A stretch of 64,000 nt of DNA from Liolophura sinensis. Taxonomy: Eukaryota > Mollusca > Polyplacophora > Chitonida > Chitonidae. The translations under genes were made by a program, and so were the position numbers. The notes below the pieces were generated by a model. That model did not search any database. It was not told where the DNA came from and worked only from the letters and a program-made list of their open reading frames with translations. The first letter of the stretch is position 1, and every line of letters starts with the position of its first letter. Positions 37,401-48,593 of this stretch are shown here, in pieces. The stretch is taken from contig NC_088300.1 in the NCBI RefSeq assembly GCF_032854445.1, positions 53,978,984-54,042,983 on the forward strand, given 5' to 3'.

Positions 37401-38681
37401 AAATAAAGCATAATGAGTTATATGATTATAGTCTTAGAAATTTTCGGTCAAATTCAGATTGGGTATGTTTTATGTTTTCCTTCAAGTTGTCTGAAATTTA
37501 CCAGTGTTTGTATCATGCTTATAGATAATAGATATGATTATAATGGTTTTGGTGGAATTACGAAGGTATGGCGTGTAATTTGTGTTGACAGGTATTGATG
37601 AGGTGGACTACACCCGCTACCCTGACAAAGCCTACCAGCTGTCCTGGCTGAAGATGTACCTGGAGTATTGTAAGCAAGCCACAGGGAAACCAGACACACC
37701 CATTACAGACACACAGCTGGAGAGACTCTATGTCCAAGTCAACAAGTTTTCTCTGGTGAGTGCATGACCAGTAATGGCTGTACTGAACACTAACATTTTT
37801 GTGTTAAATTAGGTGATGACCAAATCTACATACTGCAGTATAAAAAATTCACCAGTTTTCCTGAATCTGGTGGCACATTCACATTCTGCCCAAAATGTTC
37901 TGCACCTGATGTAGCATCATGGAGGGAATTTACCATTATTGATCATGAGGAAATTAATTCACCCTTTTGCAGTAGTAAAGATTAAAAATCAGTTATCTTT
38001 CAGGGAGAATGATGCGACTTGACGTTAAGATTGTAGATCACATTTTTAATAGGTTACGTCCTGCGTCTCTCTGTTACAGATGGCTCACATGTTCTGGGGA
38101 TTCTGGGCTCTTATACAGTCAGATGTTTCTGCAATAGACTTTGACTACTTAGGGTGAGTGTAGCAAAGTAAACCTGTCTCATTTGTTACATTTGTAAGAA
38201 TCCGCTGCTGTTTTCATTATATACATTAGCTGTAAACTTGCGATTTTAACTCTTGTTTATTATACTATTTTGTTTGAAAAGAAATTCACAGAATAAAAGT
38301 TTAGTTAAAACATGAGATCTGATAGCAATCTGGGAATAATTAGTTTGCCACATCAACAGATTCCTGACAATAATACTGTGACATTATCAGAAACCTGTCC
38401 TTGTGCTTGGTCTAAAACATCAATTAAACAAATAAATAAAAAAAAAAACAAGTTGAAGTGAATATTTTTCATATTTATAATTTATGTGTATAGATATATA
38501 TATATATATATATATATATAATGTCTTGTAATTTATGTATGTAGATATATATAAAAATTTTATTTTTTCTGTTGATCTGTACATCGTGTTTTGTTTTGTT
38601 TATTTCAGATATGCAATTACCAGGTTAAATGAGTACTTCGCCCGAAAGGAAAAATGTTTGGCTTTAAAACTACCTCATTAA
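28416..38681 (+). CDS. ETNK1: Ethanolamine kinase (ETNK1/2-like), complete
   Basis: There are eight coding exons: 28416-28544, 31518-31777, 34807-34980, 35440-35582, 36628-36711, 37592-37755, 38080-38153 and 38609-38681 (stop TAA at 38679). All junctions are GT-AG, the frame closes exactly, and the product is 366 residues, close to human ETNK1. The enzyme phosphorylates ethanolamine, the first step of the CDP-ethanolamine route to phosphatidylethanolamine, and acts in the cytosol. Visible motifs are VRIYGEKTDLIIDRE (residues about 60-75), YCTFNNGICY, the Brenner-type catalytic loop CHNDLLCKNIIY with Asp223 and Asn228, and IDYEYGALNYEAFDIGNHF from residue 241 (Asp242 should bind Mg). The start ATG has GCC before it and opens the first exon found. 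Paralogue identity (ETNK1 or ETNK2) cannot be settled, so the symbol is generic. Introns 1 and 2 are large and repeat-rich. Confidence 0.96.
29260..29680 (-). repeat. Dispersed repeat R2, copy 2
   Basis: Its reverse complement aligns with 19310-19640, in the sacsin-ETNK interval. The order of blocks is GGCTACCAAAGAGCTC, ACGAGACACATGAACGCAAA, CAGTGATGGAGCATTCACC, and a second subrepeat with ATCAAGGATGGAACATCTCC. This confirms R2 as a dispersed family. The element is in ETNK intron 1. Confidence 0.75.
30061..30160 (+). repeat. Homopyrimidine-rich tract
   Basis: About 100 bases of almost pure C and T, opening with a run of 11-12 Cs and then CTCCC-type repeats, with a single ATTCATACCA break. 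It lies in ETNK intron 1. Such tracts can form triplex or i-motif structures in vitro; whether this one does is unknown. Confidence 0.85.
30801..31159 (+). mobile_element. SINE family 2, full length with target-site duplication, copy 2
   Basis: It aligns with 27123-27485 throughout, including a B-box-like region with the GATCCAGGGTCAATCCTGGG motif and the tail GTACGACGTGAAACCTCAAG CACTCAC. An 11-bp duplication CAGAATGAACA flanks it (30790-30800 and 31160-31170). This copy shows the true ends of the family. Confidence 0.92.
31778..34806 (+). other. ETNK intron 2
   Basis: This is a 3,029-bp intron. Its first half (to about 33480) is very AT-rich with no gene. The second half is the large fold-back at 33500-34765. 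The acceptor CTGTCGTAG follows at 34806. Confidence 0.8.
33500..34765. repeat. Long imperfect inverted repeat (fold-back) in ETNK intron 2
   Basis: The left arm (33500-34020) and the reverse complement of the right arm (34215-34765) align block by block. TTGATAAGCAT (33533) pairs with 34724. CCACAGGGCACATTTT (33583) pairs with 34666. GTATATGATGTGGGGCACAT (33781) pairs with 34444. CCCAGTATGTTCAT (33962) pairs with 34254. The spacer of about 195 bp holds a third short copy of the CCTGCAGCCTTGATCACA block (34123). The arms are about 520-550 bp with many mismatches and small gaps. The right arm ends about 41 bp before exon 3. No transposase ORF is visible. Confidence 0.9.
35655..35975 (+). mobile_element. 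SINE family 2, old diverged copy
   Basis: The head region CAGTAGACCTGGGGTCAAAC CTGGGTCAGGTCA matches the B-box part of the fuller copies, followed by GACTTTAAAAGTGGGAGGC and GCTTGGCG. The tail is TGTCTGAAAAATTGTAAAGT followed by AAAACCCC. It is in ETNK intron 4. The ORF that reads from exon 4 into it is an artefact of intron read-through. Confidence 0.7.
38494..38521. repeat. (AT)n microsatellite
   Basis: A run of about 14 AT dinucleotides in ETNK intron 7, followed by a second short TATATA patch near 38545. It is likely to be length-variable. Confidence 0.9.
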
Positions 38682-38790
38682 AAGGACTGGCATTTTCTTT
38701 CATGATGTGAAATCAAAAACAGACATTTATACCCATCAAAAAAATCACTGTTTAAATTGAACCTACTTCTGTGACAAAAAAAAATGTTGA

Positions 38791-38796
38791 AATAAA
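38791..38796 (+). terminator. ETNK polyadenylation signal candidate
   Basis: AATAAA lies 110 bases after the stop codon. It is the first canonical hexamer downstream of ETNK, and it is followed directly by repeat R1. Cleavage 10-30 bases later would give a short 3' untranslated region. Confidence 0.6.
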
Positions 38797-38859
38797 TCAA
38801 AACCACAGTCCGATTTTTACGCTCAACCAAGCTCATAAACAGGGAGTAGTCACGTCAAC

Positions 38860-39120
38860 TTGCCTTTGAAATAAGGTCATGTGAAAGTTCACATCATTTG
38901 ATTACAAAGATGAAGTATAAAATATTGTCCCTATATCGTCCGTGATTCTCGATTGACATTGGCTGATCAGATGGGTTAAAATGTTGACATACGTGTCGAG
39001 GCTGCAGGCCATGCCCCCACATGGTATATGAGATTTAAACCCTGCTCAGCTGAATTACTGCCCAGCCTGACGTCATTTTTCTCTGTGACACTGCATTCCA
39101 TGGTGTGTCATTGTGCCGTC
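38860..39120 (+). repeat. Dispersed repeat R1, copy 2
   Basis: It aligns with the reverse complement of 12130-12395 from sacsin intron 4 through TGGGTTAAAATGTTGACATA (38973), CATGCCCCCACATGGTATA-like blocks, GAATTACTGCCCAG and TGACGTCATTTTTCT. It lies just after the ETNK polyadenylation signal. Confidence 0.7.
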
Positions 39121-39311
39121 ACGCTAAAACCAGCGCTGTCTGGAGTCGACATAGCTAACATGATTTTTGGTTTTAATGGGTACATGTAATCCTTTTCAGG
39201 GCTAACTCACCTCCACATGTACCTCACTCTAACAATGTACAGATTCAGTGAAGTTACCGACTGAGCAAGTACGCATTTTTTTAGTATAATAATACATATA
39301 GTGCATGATGG

Positions 39312-39417
39312 GGGATGGGATATCAGGAATTGTCATTTCTTGACAAATGACATAGAACTCCTTCTTCGGACACGAACATCGCTTCTCTCAAGCTGACAAT
39401 TCCTGATATCCCATCCC
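39312..39417. repeat. Perfect 24-bp inverted repeat with third degenerate copy
   Basis: 39312-39335 and 39394-39417 are exact reverse complements of 24 bases (core GGGATATCAGGAATTGTCA), with a 58-base loop. The right half is also part of a direct repeat of about 100 bp. ATTTCTTGACAAATGACAT (39336) recurs as ATTTCTTGACAAGTGATAT (39436), and TGACAATTCCTGATATCC recurs as TGACAATTTCTGATATCC (39497-39514). Confidence 0.92.
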
Positions 39418-41399
39418 TAGAAGGCTGCCGGATCATTTCTTGACAAGTGATATTTAACTCATGCTTCAAACACGTTGAACATCCTTTCCCTCAAGCTGAC
39501 AATTTCTGATATCCGATCCGTCAGCATGCACTGTCTGTATAATGATTTATGTCTGGTGATCAGATGCACATGTGTATGTATGTGTAATCAGTGCACAAAA
39601 ATTAATTGGATAAATATATTAATTGGTGAGGGATTAATTTGTAAATTGCTTATGAAGATTTAGATTCTAGTTGATGATTTTTGTTGCACAAATAATTACC
39701 CAGATTACATGTATTTATTGATAAGAAATTAGTAATTTGCTTATTAAGATTTTAGATTATAATTGATAGTGGTTGTGGAGATGTCAGCAGTATTGTAGCA
39801 TATTTGTTCTTACTACATGTATTCTATATTTTTAACATACATAAACTGAGCTACCTCTTATTGTTTACCAGGTGTGCCTTCACTTGTGTCAATGTCATGT
39901 GTCATTGGATACTTCCAACCTTTACATAGATACATGTTGCCAAAGATTTTGACTATTTTTCTTTCCAACAATTTTTTCATGTTATACAGAAGACAGTTGT
40001 ACGTATTAAATCTGCTCATCTTATCTCATCATTTGTGCCACCTGCCAAACAGCAGTAATCAAAAGGCACCAAGTTAGAGGTGGCTTGGACCCTCCTGAAA
40101 ATTTTCTTGTTTCTTCTAGTTTTAAATTTAGTCCTGTTTTAACAGGAAGTAATGGGTGACTGTTCTTTATTCATATACAGTTACATGTAACTTACAGAGA
40201 AATTGTTAAAACATGCACCTACTGAACTGATCTGCCAGTCCTAATCAGTCTTTTATACTCTTATTTCCTATGATGTGTAGAATCTTTCTTTGCTTCAATA
40301 ACTGTTTAATACACAGGTTATACATGCAGCTTGTATGTTATTTAACCAGCTTTTTGCCATTATATAGTGATTCATTACCTGTGAGAATATATTTGATAAG
40401 GCTTGTTTAGACTCATCACTGCAAACATAGTATTCCAGAGTACTGGTATTGGACACTTCAGCTTAATCTTTATCACTGACTTCACAGCTCATCACTTAGC
40501 CTTTAGTCAGCTAGTTGCATGACTTTGAGCGCGTGAAGTTTGCTCCCTTGATGTGCATGTATAGTTATGATTTACAAATATTTTTATGTACCTAAGCCAG
40601 TAAAAGCCATTAAGCATTTTTTTGGAGAGGTATGATGTTGAGAATTTTTTTTTTTTTGAGACGAGAAGCTTTTTGGTGTCATATTCATTGTTTTTCAAAC
40701 CAAGATTTATTGTATGTATTTAACATACATTGCATGTATGTTGCATTTCTTCAGTGATTTTTTTAACAAAACTGTTGCATAATATGTCATAATAATTTTT
40801 AACATACATATTGCCTTGTTAAAATCGTGAATTTCACAGCTTTAATGTGGGTAAAGAGAGTGAATTACTTACAGTGACATGCATTTAGAATCAAATCTGT
40901 GTTGTGGAGTGTGTTAAAAACCTCAACAAATGAAGCTCACATAGCTAAGTTTGCCCTTAAACACTACAATGACGTATGTTGCAGAGATATAAAGTGCACT
41001 TAGCTAAGGGCTACTTAACACTAAATATGCATCATGAAACAAGTCCCAGTTAATTACTCTGATATATCTGTTATTCATTTTTGTCTTATTTATGAAGAAC
41101 CAGGCTTTTGTCGTTAAAAATTAGCCCATTTTAATAATTCTCTCTGAAACTGCAATTATATAGACGAGAGAAGTTCTTCCTTTTTTTAGAGAAAATGATA
41201 GCTAGGTGACTATGTCAGGGTTTGAACCATTGCCCCCATTGCGCTGTAGTTTGCAAGTATAATTTGCATTTTATGTGTGTACAGTCATACATGTACATGC
41301 GTCTACAGTGTAAAGACATAAATATTGAAAGTGTTAAAATGGCCTGCAGCTTTAAGCCATTATGGACTGGTAGTAGTTAGGTTTGCTGCCTTGGCAATT

Positions 41400-41488
41400 T
41401 TGGCACTACACTCTCTTTATTTGATCGTCGTCATATGACTGAAAAATTGTTGAGTACGACATCAAACCCCAAGCACTCACTCACTCTT
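41400..41488 (+). mobile_element. SINE family 2 tail fragment
   Basis: The sequence GTCATATGACTGAAAAATTG, then TTGAGTACGACATCAAACCC CAAGCACTCACTCACTC, matches the 3' end of the copies at 27123 and 30801. The body is absent. Confidence 0.8.
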
Positions 41489-41550
41489 TATTTGATGCCT
41501 GTACTGTAATTGTTACCAGATATTTTCCATAAGAACATTTATGGTTATAC

Positions 41551-41555
<5 letters not shown>

Positions 41556-41598
<43 letters not shown>
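41556..41598. repeat. (AT)n microsatellite
   Basis: An uninterrupted run of about 21 AT units. It creates an artificial Tyr-Ile repeat ORF that is not a gene. Confidence 0.92.
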
Positions 41599-41602
<4 letters not shown>

Positions 41603-41648
41603 TTTAATACAGATGATTCTGTATCATGAATATGATGTTGATTTTATA

Positions 41649-41867
41649 GTTATTTATTCATTTGAATGGTGCTTTATGCTGTACACAAGACTATTTCACT
41701 TATACTACCACAGCCATCATTATGGTGTGAGGAAACTGGGCAGAACTTTGGGAAAAACCATGACCATCCGTAGGTGGCTGACAGACCTTCCTGCGTACAG
41801 CCGGAGACGAAACTAGCATGAGCTGGACTTGAACTCACAACGACCACATTGGTGAGAGGCTCTCGGT
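41649..41867 (-). mobile_element. SINE family 1, old 5'-truncated copy
   Basis: The reverse complement reads CCTCTCACCAATGTGGTCGT TGTGAGTTCAAGTCCAGCTC, then the TCCGGCTGTACGCAGGAAGG segment, and ends in TCTTGTGTACAGCATAAAGC. Divergence from the young copies is clear but the whole body can be followed. Confidence 0.85.
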
Positions 41868-43074
41868 GGATTTTATACAATGATGTGTATAAATATATAC
41901 ATGTGATTCTAGTTGATCTTTGAAGCAAAAACAAATCTATTATGAATATATCTTTTACAAGCTTCCTGTGATGTATTGGAGCTTGTATCCCTTTCTCTCA
42001 GTTGTTAAACTGCAGATTCATGAAATATGGTTTTTAATTTTATTTAAAATGTACAGATATGCATTTCACGGAAACAAGTGTCACATGACCAATGTGTGGG
42101 TGTTAAAAGTTTAATACAGTGACCTTGTTTGTTATCAGTGGTAAATGAATTTTCTGCCATTGTTTGAAAAATGGATAAGCCTGATTGGAGAGGAACTGAG
42201 GACCTGGTTCATATGTACATGTACACATAACATTCCAAGAGATCATTATGACCTGTACTCAAAGATATGCAGTGCATTTCAATGTTTCTGAATTCAAAGG
42301 TATAACTGTGTTAAATGATGTATGCTGACCCAAGAAAATCACAGCTTGCTAATACACGTGTGTATTCTCAACAGATAGCTGGAGTAAATCTATCCTCCAA
42401 TCAGTTGATGTGTACAAGTGAGGTTGTATTAAATGTGAATAGTAACATTCAGCTGATAATGTTATACAAGCCTTTTATAACTGTTCACTATTCACTGCAT
42501 GGGCAAATGGTTTAACACTTGATTTAAGAAACATAGATTTATTCTTGAAGCACCATCCAACTGATTTTATTCACTGATGAAGGGCTATTTAAATTGAATG
42601 TATATCTGTAGTGGTACTTAGAGTGGTGATCTCAAATAGCAAGGAGTTGATGTAATATCTTACCTCTAATCATGTATTTATAATTTGTACTAACATATCC
42701 TTGTTCAATCAGTACTTGTACATATGTTATATACCCAGATAAAGCAGATATTACAACAACTGCAAATAAATTTTCCACTACATAGTTTCAGTTCTGATTC
42801 CTTGCTTTATCTTGATGATATCTTGGGTTCGTCTTGTTTGCTTGGGAAAGGGTGAAAGCCTGAGGAGGTAGGCCTACACTTGGTCATAAGACCGATTGGG
42901 TAAAATGGAAAATGTATCAAATTACAACAGAGAGAGGTATACCTTCCTGTCTTCTCAATAAAGCTTTGCATTATTCAAACATTCGGTCATTTCTTTCTAG
43001 GTACAAAAATGCGTATATTCCTTCCTGGGCATGTACTCTTTACTTAAAAACATGCCACTGTTTATGTCAGATCT

Positions 43075-43140
43075 CACCATAATCCTGCTCGCTGTCGTAG
43101 AGGGAGAAATATTTTTGAGTACGGCATAAAACAAATAGAT
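43075..43140 (+). mobile_element. SINE family 1 tail fragment
   Basis: CTCACCATAATCCTGCTCGC TGTCGTAGAGGGAGAAATA, then TTTTTGAGTACGGCATAAAA C, corresponds to the last 65 bases of the family. A similar minus-strand scrap lies at about 44579-44625. Confidence 0.7.
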
Positions 43141-45055
43141 TTATGATGGTTATCAGGTTTATGTAGACGGTGTCTGACCTAAGCCGGGGAAAACCACGTG
43201 GTGCAGCTCACGCATGTTACAAGGCATATGCATGATGCTAGTAAACAAAATAAAATACCTACAAAGACCTATCCACCATCAACTACAAACTCTTGCCTGT
43301 GATTTAAGGGGTCATTGTGCAAAGTTACTATAGCCACAAATTTAACGACTGACAAAAGGGAGTCGGAACGGGTAATTTGTACTTCATCGTGGCAACAATC
43401 GGAACAGTACGCACTCACCACGTTACAATTTTTTTTATGAGATGGCATAAGATTTTAAATGGCTTTAATGTAATTGATCGGCACAGATCATGGTCTATAC
43501 GATAACTGTTTGGTATATATACAGCAACATCTCGATCATCTGTGGTGTGGCAGAGTGAAACCATTTCAGTTACGCTGGATTTATATGAACCATATCTTTG
43601 TCGTGTTGAACAAGATCACCGGGTTGGATATTTAACCGTTGCAAACAGTGTAACTAAGATACGATAGGCCTACATACTTTTGATTAACAATAGCTTGTTT
43701 TTGGTAATTGGCCTGCTTTGCTTGGCTGGAATGTCCTTTTATATTGCCGCTGGTCGTCTGTTTCCATGCCAGGATTCAACGAACTTTAGACTGCTGCACA
43801 TCGTCACCAAGGCCCTGGAAAAGGCCCACACTTAGGTCGATATTTCCATAATCAGAATGAACTTTCGTTTTTACCCAAGAACCTGATACGGTAAGACGGA
43901 AAATCAGCCCCAGAGAGGTACCATAAGAAAGTGCAAATTTCAAAATCCCACAACAATTTTGTAAATTTCCAAATCAGAAGTATAAATCTTAACCGAATCA
44001 CCCATAAAAGTTATGCTATAAAAGAAATTGTCACTTAATAATAACCCTTCAAAAACGCATTCTCGACCAAAAACGCAAATTTTTCGTTCAAGCAAGGCAT
44101 TGTGTCTTTAATTTACAGTATGAATATCGACCTTAACCAGAAAAATATCTTTCCCGAAACTTTCACGTTTGTAAAAATGTATGTAAAACACAAACTATGA
44201 TGTGATCAGTTTTGCCATATTTTGGCAAGTCGAAAATCCGTTTCTGTGACAGTCTCTCAAGCATCCTCCATAGAACAGAGGTCTATCGAAGTGGCTGATG
44301 AGAAAAGGCTGCACCTCGAGGAAAAGTTCAAATCTTTGTGGCTCTTTTTTTTCTTTGGGAACAATCTTTTGTGTGAGTAAAGATAAAGGCGGTGTTGCAT
44401 TAAATAAATGTTGTCATGAATTAGAATGGTTATGCTATGTTATTACTTAACATTTATCAACAATAACCAAATCATGCGAAAATCCTGGTTGAGAGCATGT
44501 GTGGTCCGCTAGTTATCATTAAGATTAACATATTATGCATAGCGGAAGTAGAAGGCTGAAAGTTACATTTGTTATATACTTATTTAATTGATTGGTGCAT
44601 AACTGCGTGCTCAGAAAATTACATTTGTGGTGCAGTGATCGTCACAATTCTACATTGTCTAATGCAAAAGAAAAGATATTTCAGTGTGACTGGAGCCGGT
44701 TCCAGTTTTTGGATTTTATAACCTGAACATCGCTTCAGTGCAAGTTTGGAGCTTGTTTACCATATAACAGGAAAAGAATAGTAAAACAGAACTGGAAAAC
44801 ATGTGACGTAGCCTTACGAGTGTGTCAGAACCTGTCACTCATAGCCATGATCAGTTTCTCTACTTGAGGTTAGCCCAAAGGTAAGCTGAACGTTCCTACC
44901 TTAACGCCCAGCTTCGGTCATATAGGCCTAAACTTCCACAAACAAAACCCGCTCGAACCCTACCTTATTTTTGCTATACGGCGATTCCCTAAAACGCCAT
45001 AAATGTAATATGTCAAGGCCAGCATTGGTAAACCATGTTTCAACAGTAATCCAGC

Positions 45056-45306
45056 CGTTTAAACTTTCGAATTGGACAGCTCAAATCAACGGCTGTCATG
45101 TTTGGAATTTTTTTTTCAACTTCGGTCAAAGTGAAAGGCCGCGAAAATTTTATCCTACCCAACGTTGTCATTATTAATCGCATGCTCTGTAAACAGAATG
45201 TTGAGTTGGATTCAATTTTCGCGCCCCATCACCCTGCCCAATGATGAAAAAAAAATCCAAACATGGCAAACGTTGATTTGAGTTGTCCGAGTCGAACGTT
45301 TAAAGT
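45056..45306. repeat. Short-loop fold-back (hairpin element)
   Basis: The left arm (about 45056-45167) and the reverse complement of 45195-45306 align. GACAGCTCAAATCAACGG pairs with GACAACTCAAATCAACGT, CATGTTTGGAATTTTTTTTT pairs with CATGTTTGGATTTTTTTTTT, and CGCGAAAATTTTATCC pairs with CGCGAAAATTGAATCC. The loop is about 30 bases. I put the arm identity at about 75-80% by eye. This size and shape fit a decayed MITE-like element. Confidence 0.85.
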
Positions 45307-45740
45307 TTTACATATTGTATTACCGGTACCATCTTGCCCATGATTCTGATACGGAACCGTAAAACAGGTAGGCTTATGTAACAAAAAATATATAAGAAAT
45401 GAATTTGATAGGTTATATGCTATATATAAGCCTATTAGAAACAAATTTTTGAGGAGGTAAATCAAACATTTTTTCCCTTTTACAGTGTGTCATTTTTACT
45501 ATATTTAGACCGCACGGAAGAACACGTTAAAGAGCTAACATACATCGCTAATCTCGAAAGCGGTAAGTCCGGAATTCAATCTCGAGTGGGCTCATGCGCC
45601 CGCAGTTCTTCATAATCAACAACTTGGTACTTTCCTATACATGCCCTGGCGTTCAGCATATCGGGACATATATATAGTCCAACTTTATAACGTATTGGTC
45701 AGCTCGGTCCAGGTAAATATAGACTAATCTAACAAGTAAT

Positions 45741-45785
45741 TAATTAATTTACTTATTTATTTATTTATTATTTATTTATTTTTAT
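45741..45785. repeat. ATTT-rich simple repeat
   Basis: About eight to nine imperfect ATTT units in the ETNK-SCYL2 interval. It could be a SINE tail on the minus strand, since TTTATTGTTTTGC follows, but no SINE body is present. Confidence 0.75.
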
Positions 45786-47363
45786 TGTTTTGCATGTTCC
45801 AAGCCCGAATCCGTGCTGTGGCTAAATCAGTGAAATAAGACACCAAACAGCAAGTCACTATGAAAATTTGCCATGAAGAATGAAACACCCTCGATATAAC
45901 CATTTTTATAGAGGAGTTCGCCTCCGGTAATCTTTACAGGACATGAGTTTCAAGCAAATGGTTACTAGAGGAGCTGTTGGCCTATATTTTTTGTCGCTTC
46001 TTGTCTGATGCAAAAGCAATTCAGGTCAGTGGTAGGCATATAGGCCTACAACAAGTCTTATTTCATTTTCAACTTATGACGAACAAAACTGAAATTGGAC
46101 TATTAAAATGAATTATTGTTACTGAAATAAGTCCAATCAAATCTTGAAATAAACGAGAACTTATAAGTCTGAGCGTCGCAGTCAACCACATTTTGACAGA
46201 TCCAGTCAGTCTGCATGTCAACGTTTTCCAGATCCGATCTTTAGATAGACCCCAAATTTCATGATGGCGGCGGCTGTGCGAGTGTCTTCCTGACATTTGA
46301 TTTTAAGCCATAATTCACTTTGTTTACATACTTTGCCTGTCAGAATTCATTTATTCTGCACTTAACAAGTTTTAGTTTGTTTCACCGTGGATGCTATATG
46401 TAGGTTGAGGTATGTAAAGTGTGTTTTCTGTGTGAAACATAGAATCCTACCGGCAACTGTCAAGCTGTTGTTGTTGTTGTACAGCTTACGGGCCTGGCGA
46501 ATATGCACTCTTTGTCAACGGTGATATCAGCGACCTTATCTAATTACCCTTACGAAAACCAAGTAAGGCTAATGTAAAGGCTAGGCCGGTTTTCACAATC
46601 AGCATCTGAGAAGTGCGTCAGTGAGTTAGACGTTGACATTGTATGATAACGATACGACTACTTTAACTAAATTAAACGTTGAGCAGTTTCTAATATTTAC
46701 CTTCATCTACGTTAAATCGTTGAGGTAGTCCATTTAGATAAAGTCAATGTGCCATTTCAAAATTCTGACATCCATCATAGCCCATCGCCGCCTCTCAACA
46801 AACATGGTGCAGATTTCAAACTTCCATCTTCTTCCCACTTATAGCAATCTGACTCACCTCCTAAGCACATTTATATGTAATTTTATAGTGGAATACCTAA
46901 TACTATCCTCTTAACTTACAATCCTCACTGTTAAAACTATTTAACTGGCTGCTTTGTGGTCACATTCATTACTGGAATTTCTGCGGTACAAAGTGCCTCA
47001 TTGTCAACAACCATTTTGAACTTTCATGTGACTACTTCTGGGTTTGAACTTTTATTATTAGTGCAGGTAAGTTTGGATGCCATCAGCGCCAACTTCATTG
47101 AGATCGGTCCAAATGAGTGAGAGTTTGGAAATTTTGAGAGTTTGGTTATTTTGAGAGGTTGCGATGGATGGCTACGTGTTACGATGACTGTCAGAATGTT
47201 AAAATAGAACGAAAGAAATCCATGTAGATGGACTATTGTTGAGGCAGATAAATATCAGAAATTGCTGAAAATAGACCTCAACGTTTAATTTAATTGAAAT
47301 AACAATACGATGTCTGACAAAGGCCTCTTCACACAACACTGCGTATTTTCACACTTAGAATCT

Positions 47364-47800
47364 CTGTGGCCTTTCCTACCTGACATTTTCGCAATCGACT
47401 ACCCTTGCTGAGAGGATCACACTTTTGTTGGTCCAAATTCTGCTCCGGTTACAATCATATCAAGCATTTCTCATCCATGACCCATCAAGAACTTCGAACC
47501 AGCAGCCATGTTTGCCATCTCTAACCTGTGCATGCACAAGCGTGATGCAAGAACTATTCTCAACAGTATGGATTTTTTTTTAACAATTTTCATCTGTGAA
47601 GAAGAGTCATCAGCATTGTGAAAAGTCTCATTGTGAAATCGTGGAGAATATTTGGCAAAGCATGGAGAAGGCAAACGTGGCTGGCTGTTCAAAATTTGCT
47701 GGTTTTCTGTATGAAAACCACCAATTATGGTCCAATGAAAGTACGATCAATTCGGCTAAGGATAGCTGATTGCGAAAATGTTTTGGGAAGGGACCTGTGT
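47364..47800. repeat. Imperfect palindrome of about 430 bp
   Basis: Arms of about 210 bp meet near 47582. CCTGACATTTTCGCAATCGA (47379) pairs with GCTGATTGCGAAAATGTTTT (47765). TTGTTGGTCCAAAT (47424) pairs with ATTATGGTCCAATG (47725). CGAACCAGCAGCCATGTTTG (47495) pairs with CAAACGTGGCTGGCTGTTC (47673). Almost no loop is left. The structure ends about 790 bp before the SCYL2 start codon. Confidence 0.8.
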
Positions 47801-48593
47801 TCGACATTGTATTGTTAGCAATTCATTTAGGGTAGGTCAGCGACTAATAAAAGCATCAACCATATCTTTACAACTCTCCAATATAATGATCACATCACTT
47901 ACTGTTTAGATTATCAGACGTATTGGCGTAGCCCAACCAAGAACCATGGTCAACCGTAGTGTACATTATCAATATTATCGTGGGCGAAATAAGCTACGTT
48001 CGTGTTCCAGGCTGCGTTCCACTACACTCACCACAACAGAGCAGCCATGGTCAAATTAGAAATAAGTCTGCTACAGTGGCCTATGGAGTTTGCTTTCCAT
48101 GGCCAGTAAATCATCAGCATTTTCTACTTGACATTTGCAGTTTCTCCATTGTTTGTACTACACATGCAAATTGGAATATGATTTTAAATGTAGAAATTCA
48201 AAAAAATGGATACTTAGTGGAGCAGACATGCTGCAGCTAGGTTAAATCATAGGCTGTGAAATGAAAATTAGCATCCAGCTCCTGTGTAGTAGAAGTACAT
48301 GTAGTGTGTGATGTTTATATTCTAGACTGTGCACATCCAGGCACTGTATTGGCATATGCAATCACTAGCAGATGATTAGGTGAAAGATAACATAGGAAGA
48401 TACACGGAAATGAACAACAAAGCATGATATGCTGAGAACTATTCCTGATAATACCGAGAAATTATGAAATGTTAGATCACAAACTGAACCAAGTCAAGAC
48501 ATTTACATGTTTATGTTTTCATACATGTGTTTATTAAGTAATTACTCTTCTTTCACTGATTTTGAATTTTGGTATTATTTGAACTCTGCCAGA

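Larger units (their letters stand above)
38797..48593. other. Intergenic interval between ETNK and SCYL2
   Basis: I find no gene in this stretch of about 9.8 kb. It holds repeat R1, a perfect 24-bp stem (39312-39417), and SINE pieces at about 41400, 41649, 43075 and 44579. It also holds an (AT)n run at 41556, an ATTT-rich run at 45741, and two fold-backs (45056-45306 and 47364-47800). The SCYL2 promoter and first exon should lie near the right end. A donor-like CAG|GTAAGT occurs at 47064-47067, but I cannot tie it to a transcript. Confidence 0.7.

Noticed and set aside
41541-41816. ORF with a Tyr-Ile repeat
   Set aside because: It is produced by the (AT)n microsatellite and an adjoining reverse-oriented SINE.
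46250-46296. An ATGATGGCGGCGGCTGTGCG start as a SCYL2 or other gene first exon
   Set aside because: The plus-strand frame hits TGA within 12 codons, and I found no donor that links it to 48594. It could still be untranslated leader, but nothing supports that.
47959-48240. 93-residue ORF upstream of SCYL2 as a small gene or upstream coding exon
   Set aside because: No recognisable domain, and no donor that would join it in frame to the SCYL2 start exon. Left as unexplained non-coding sequence.
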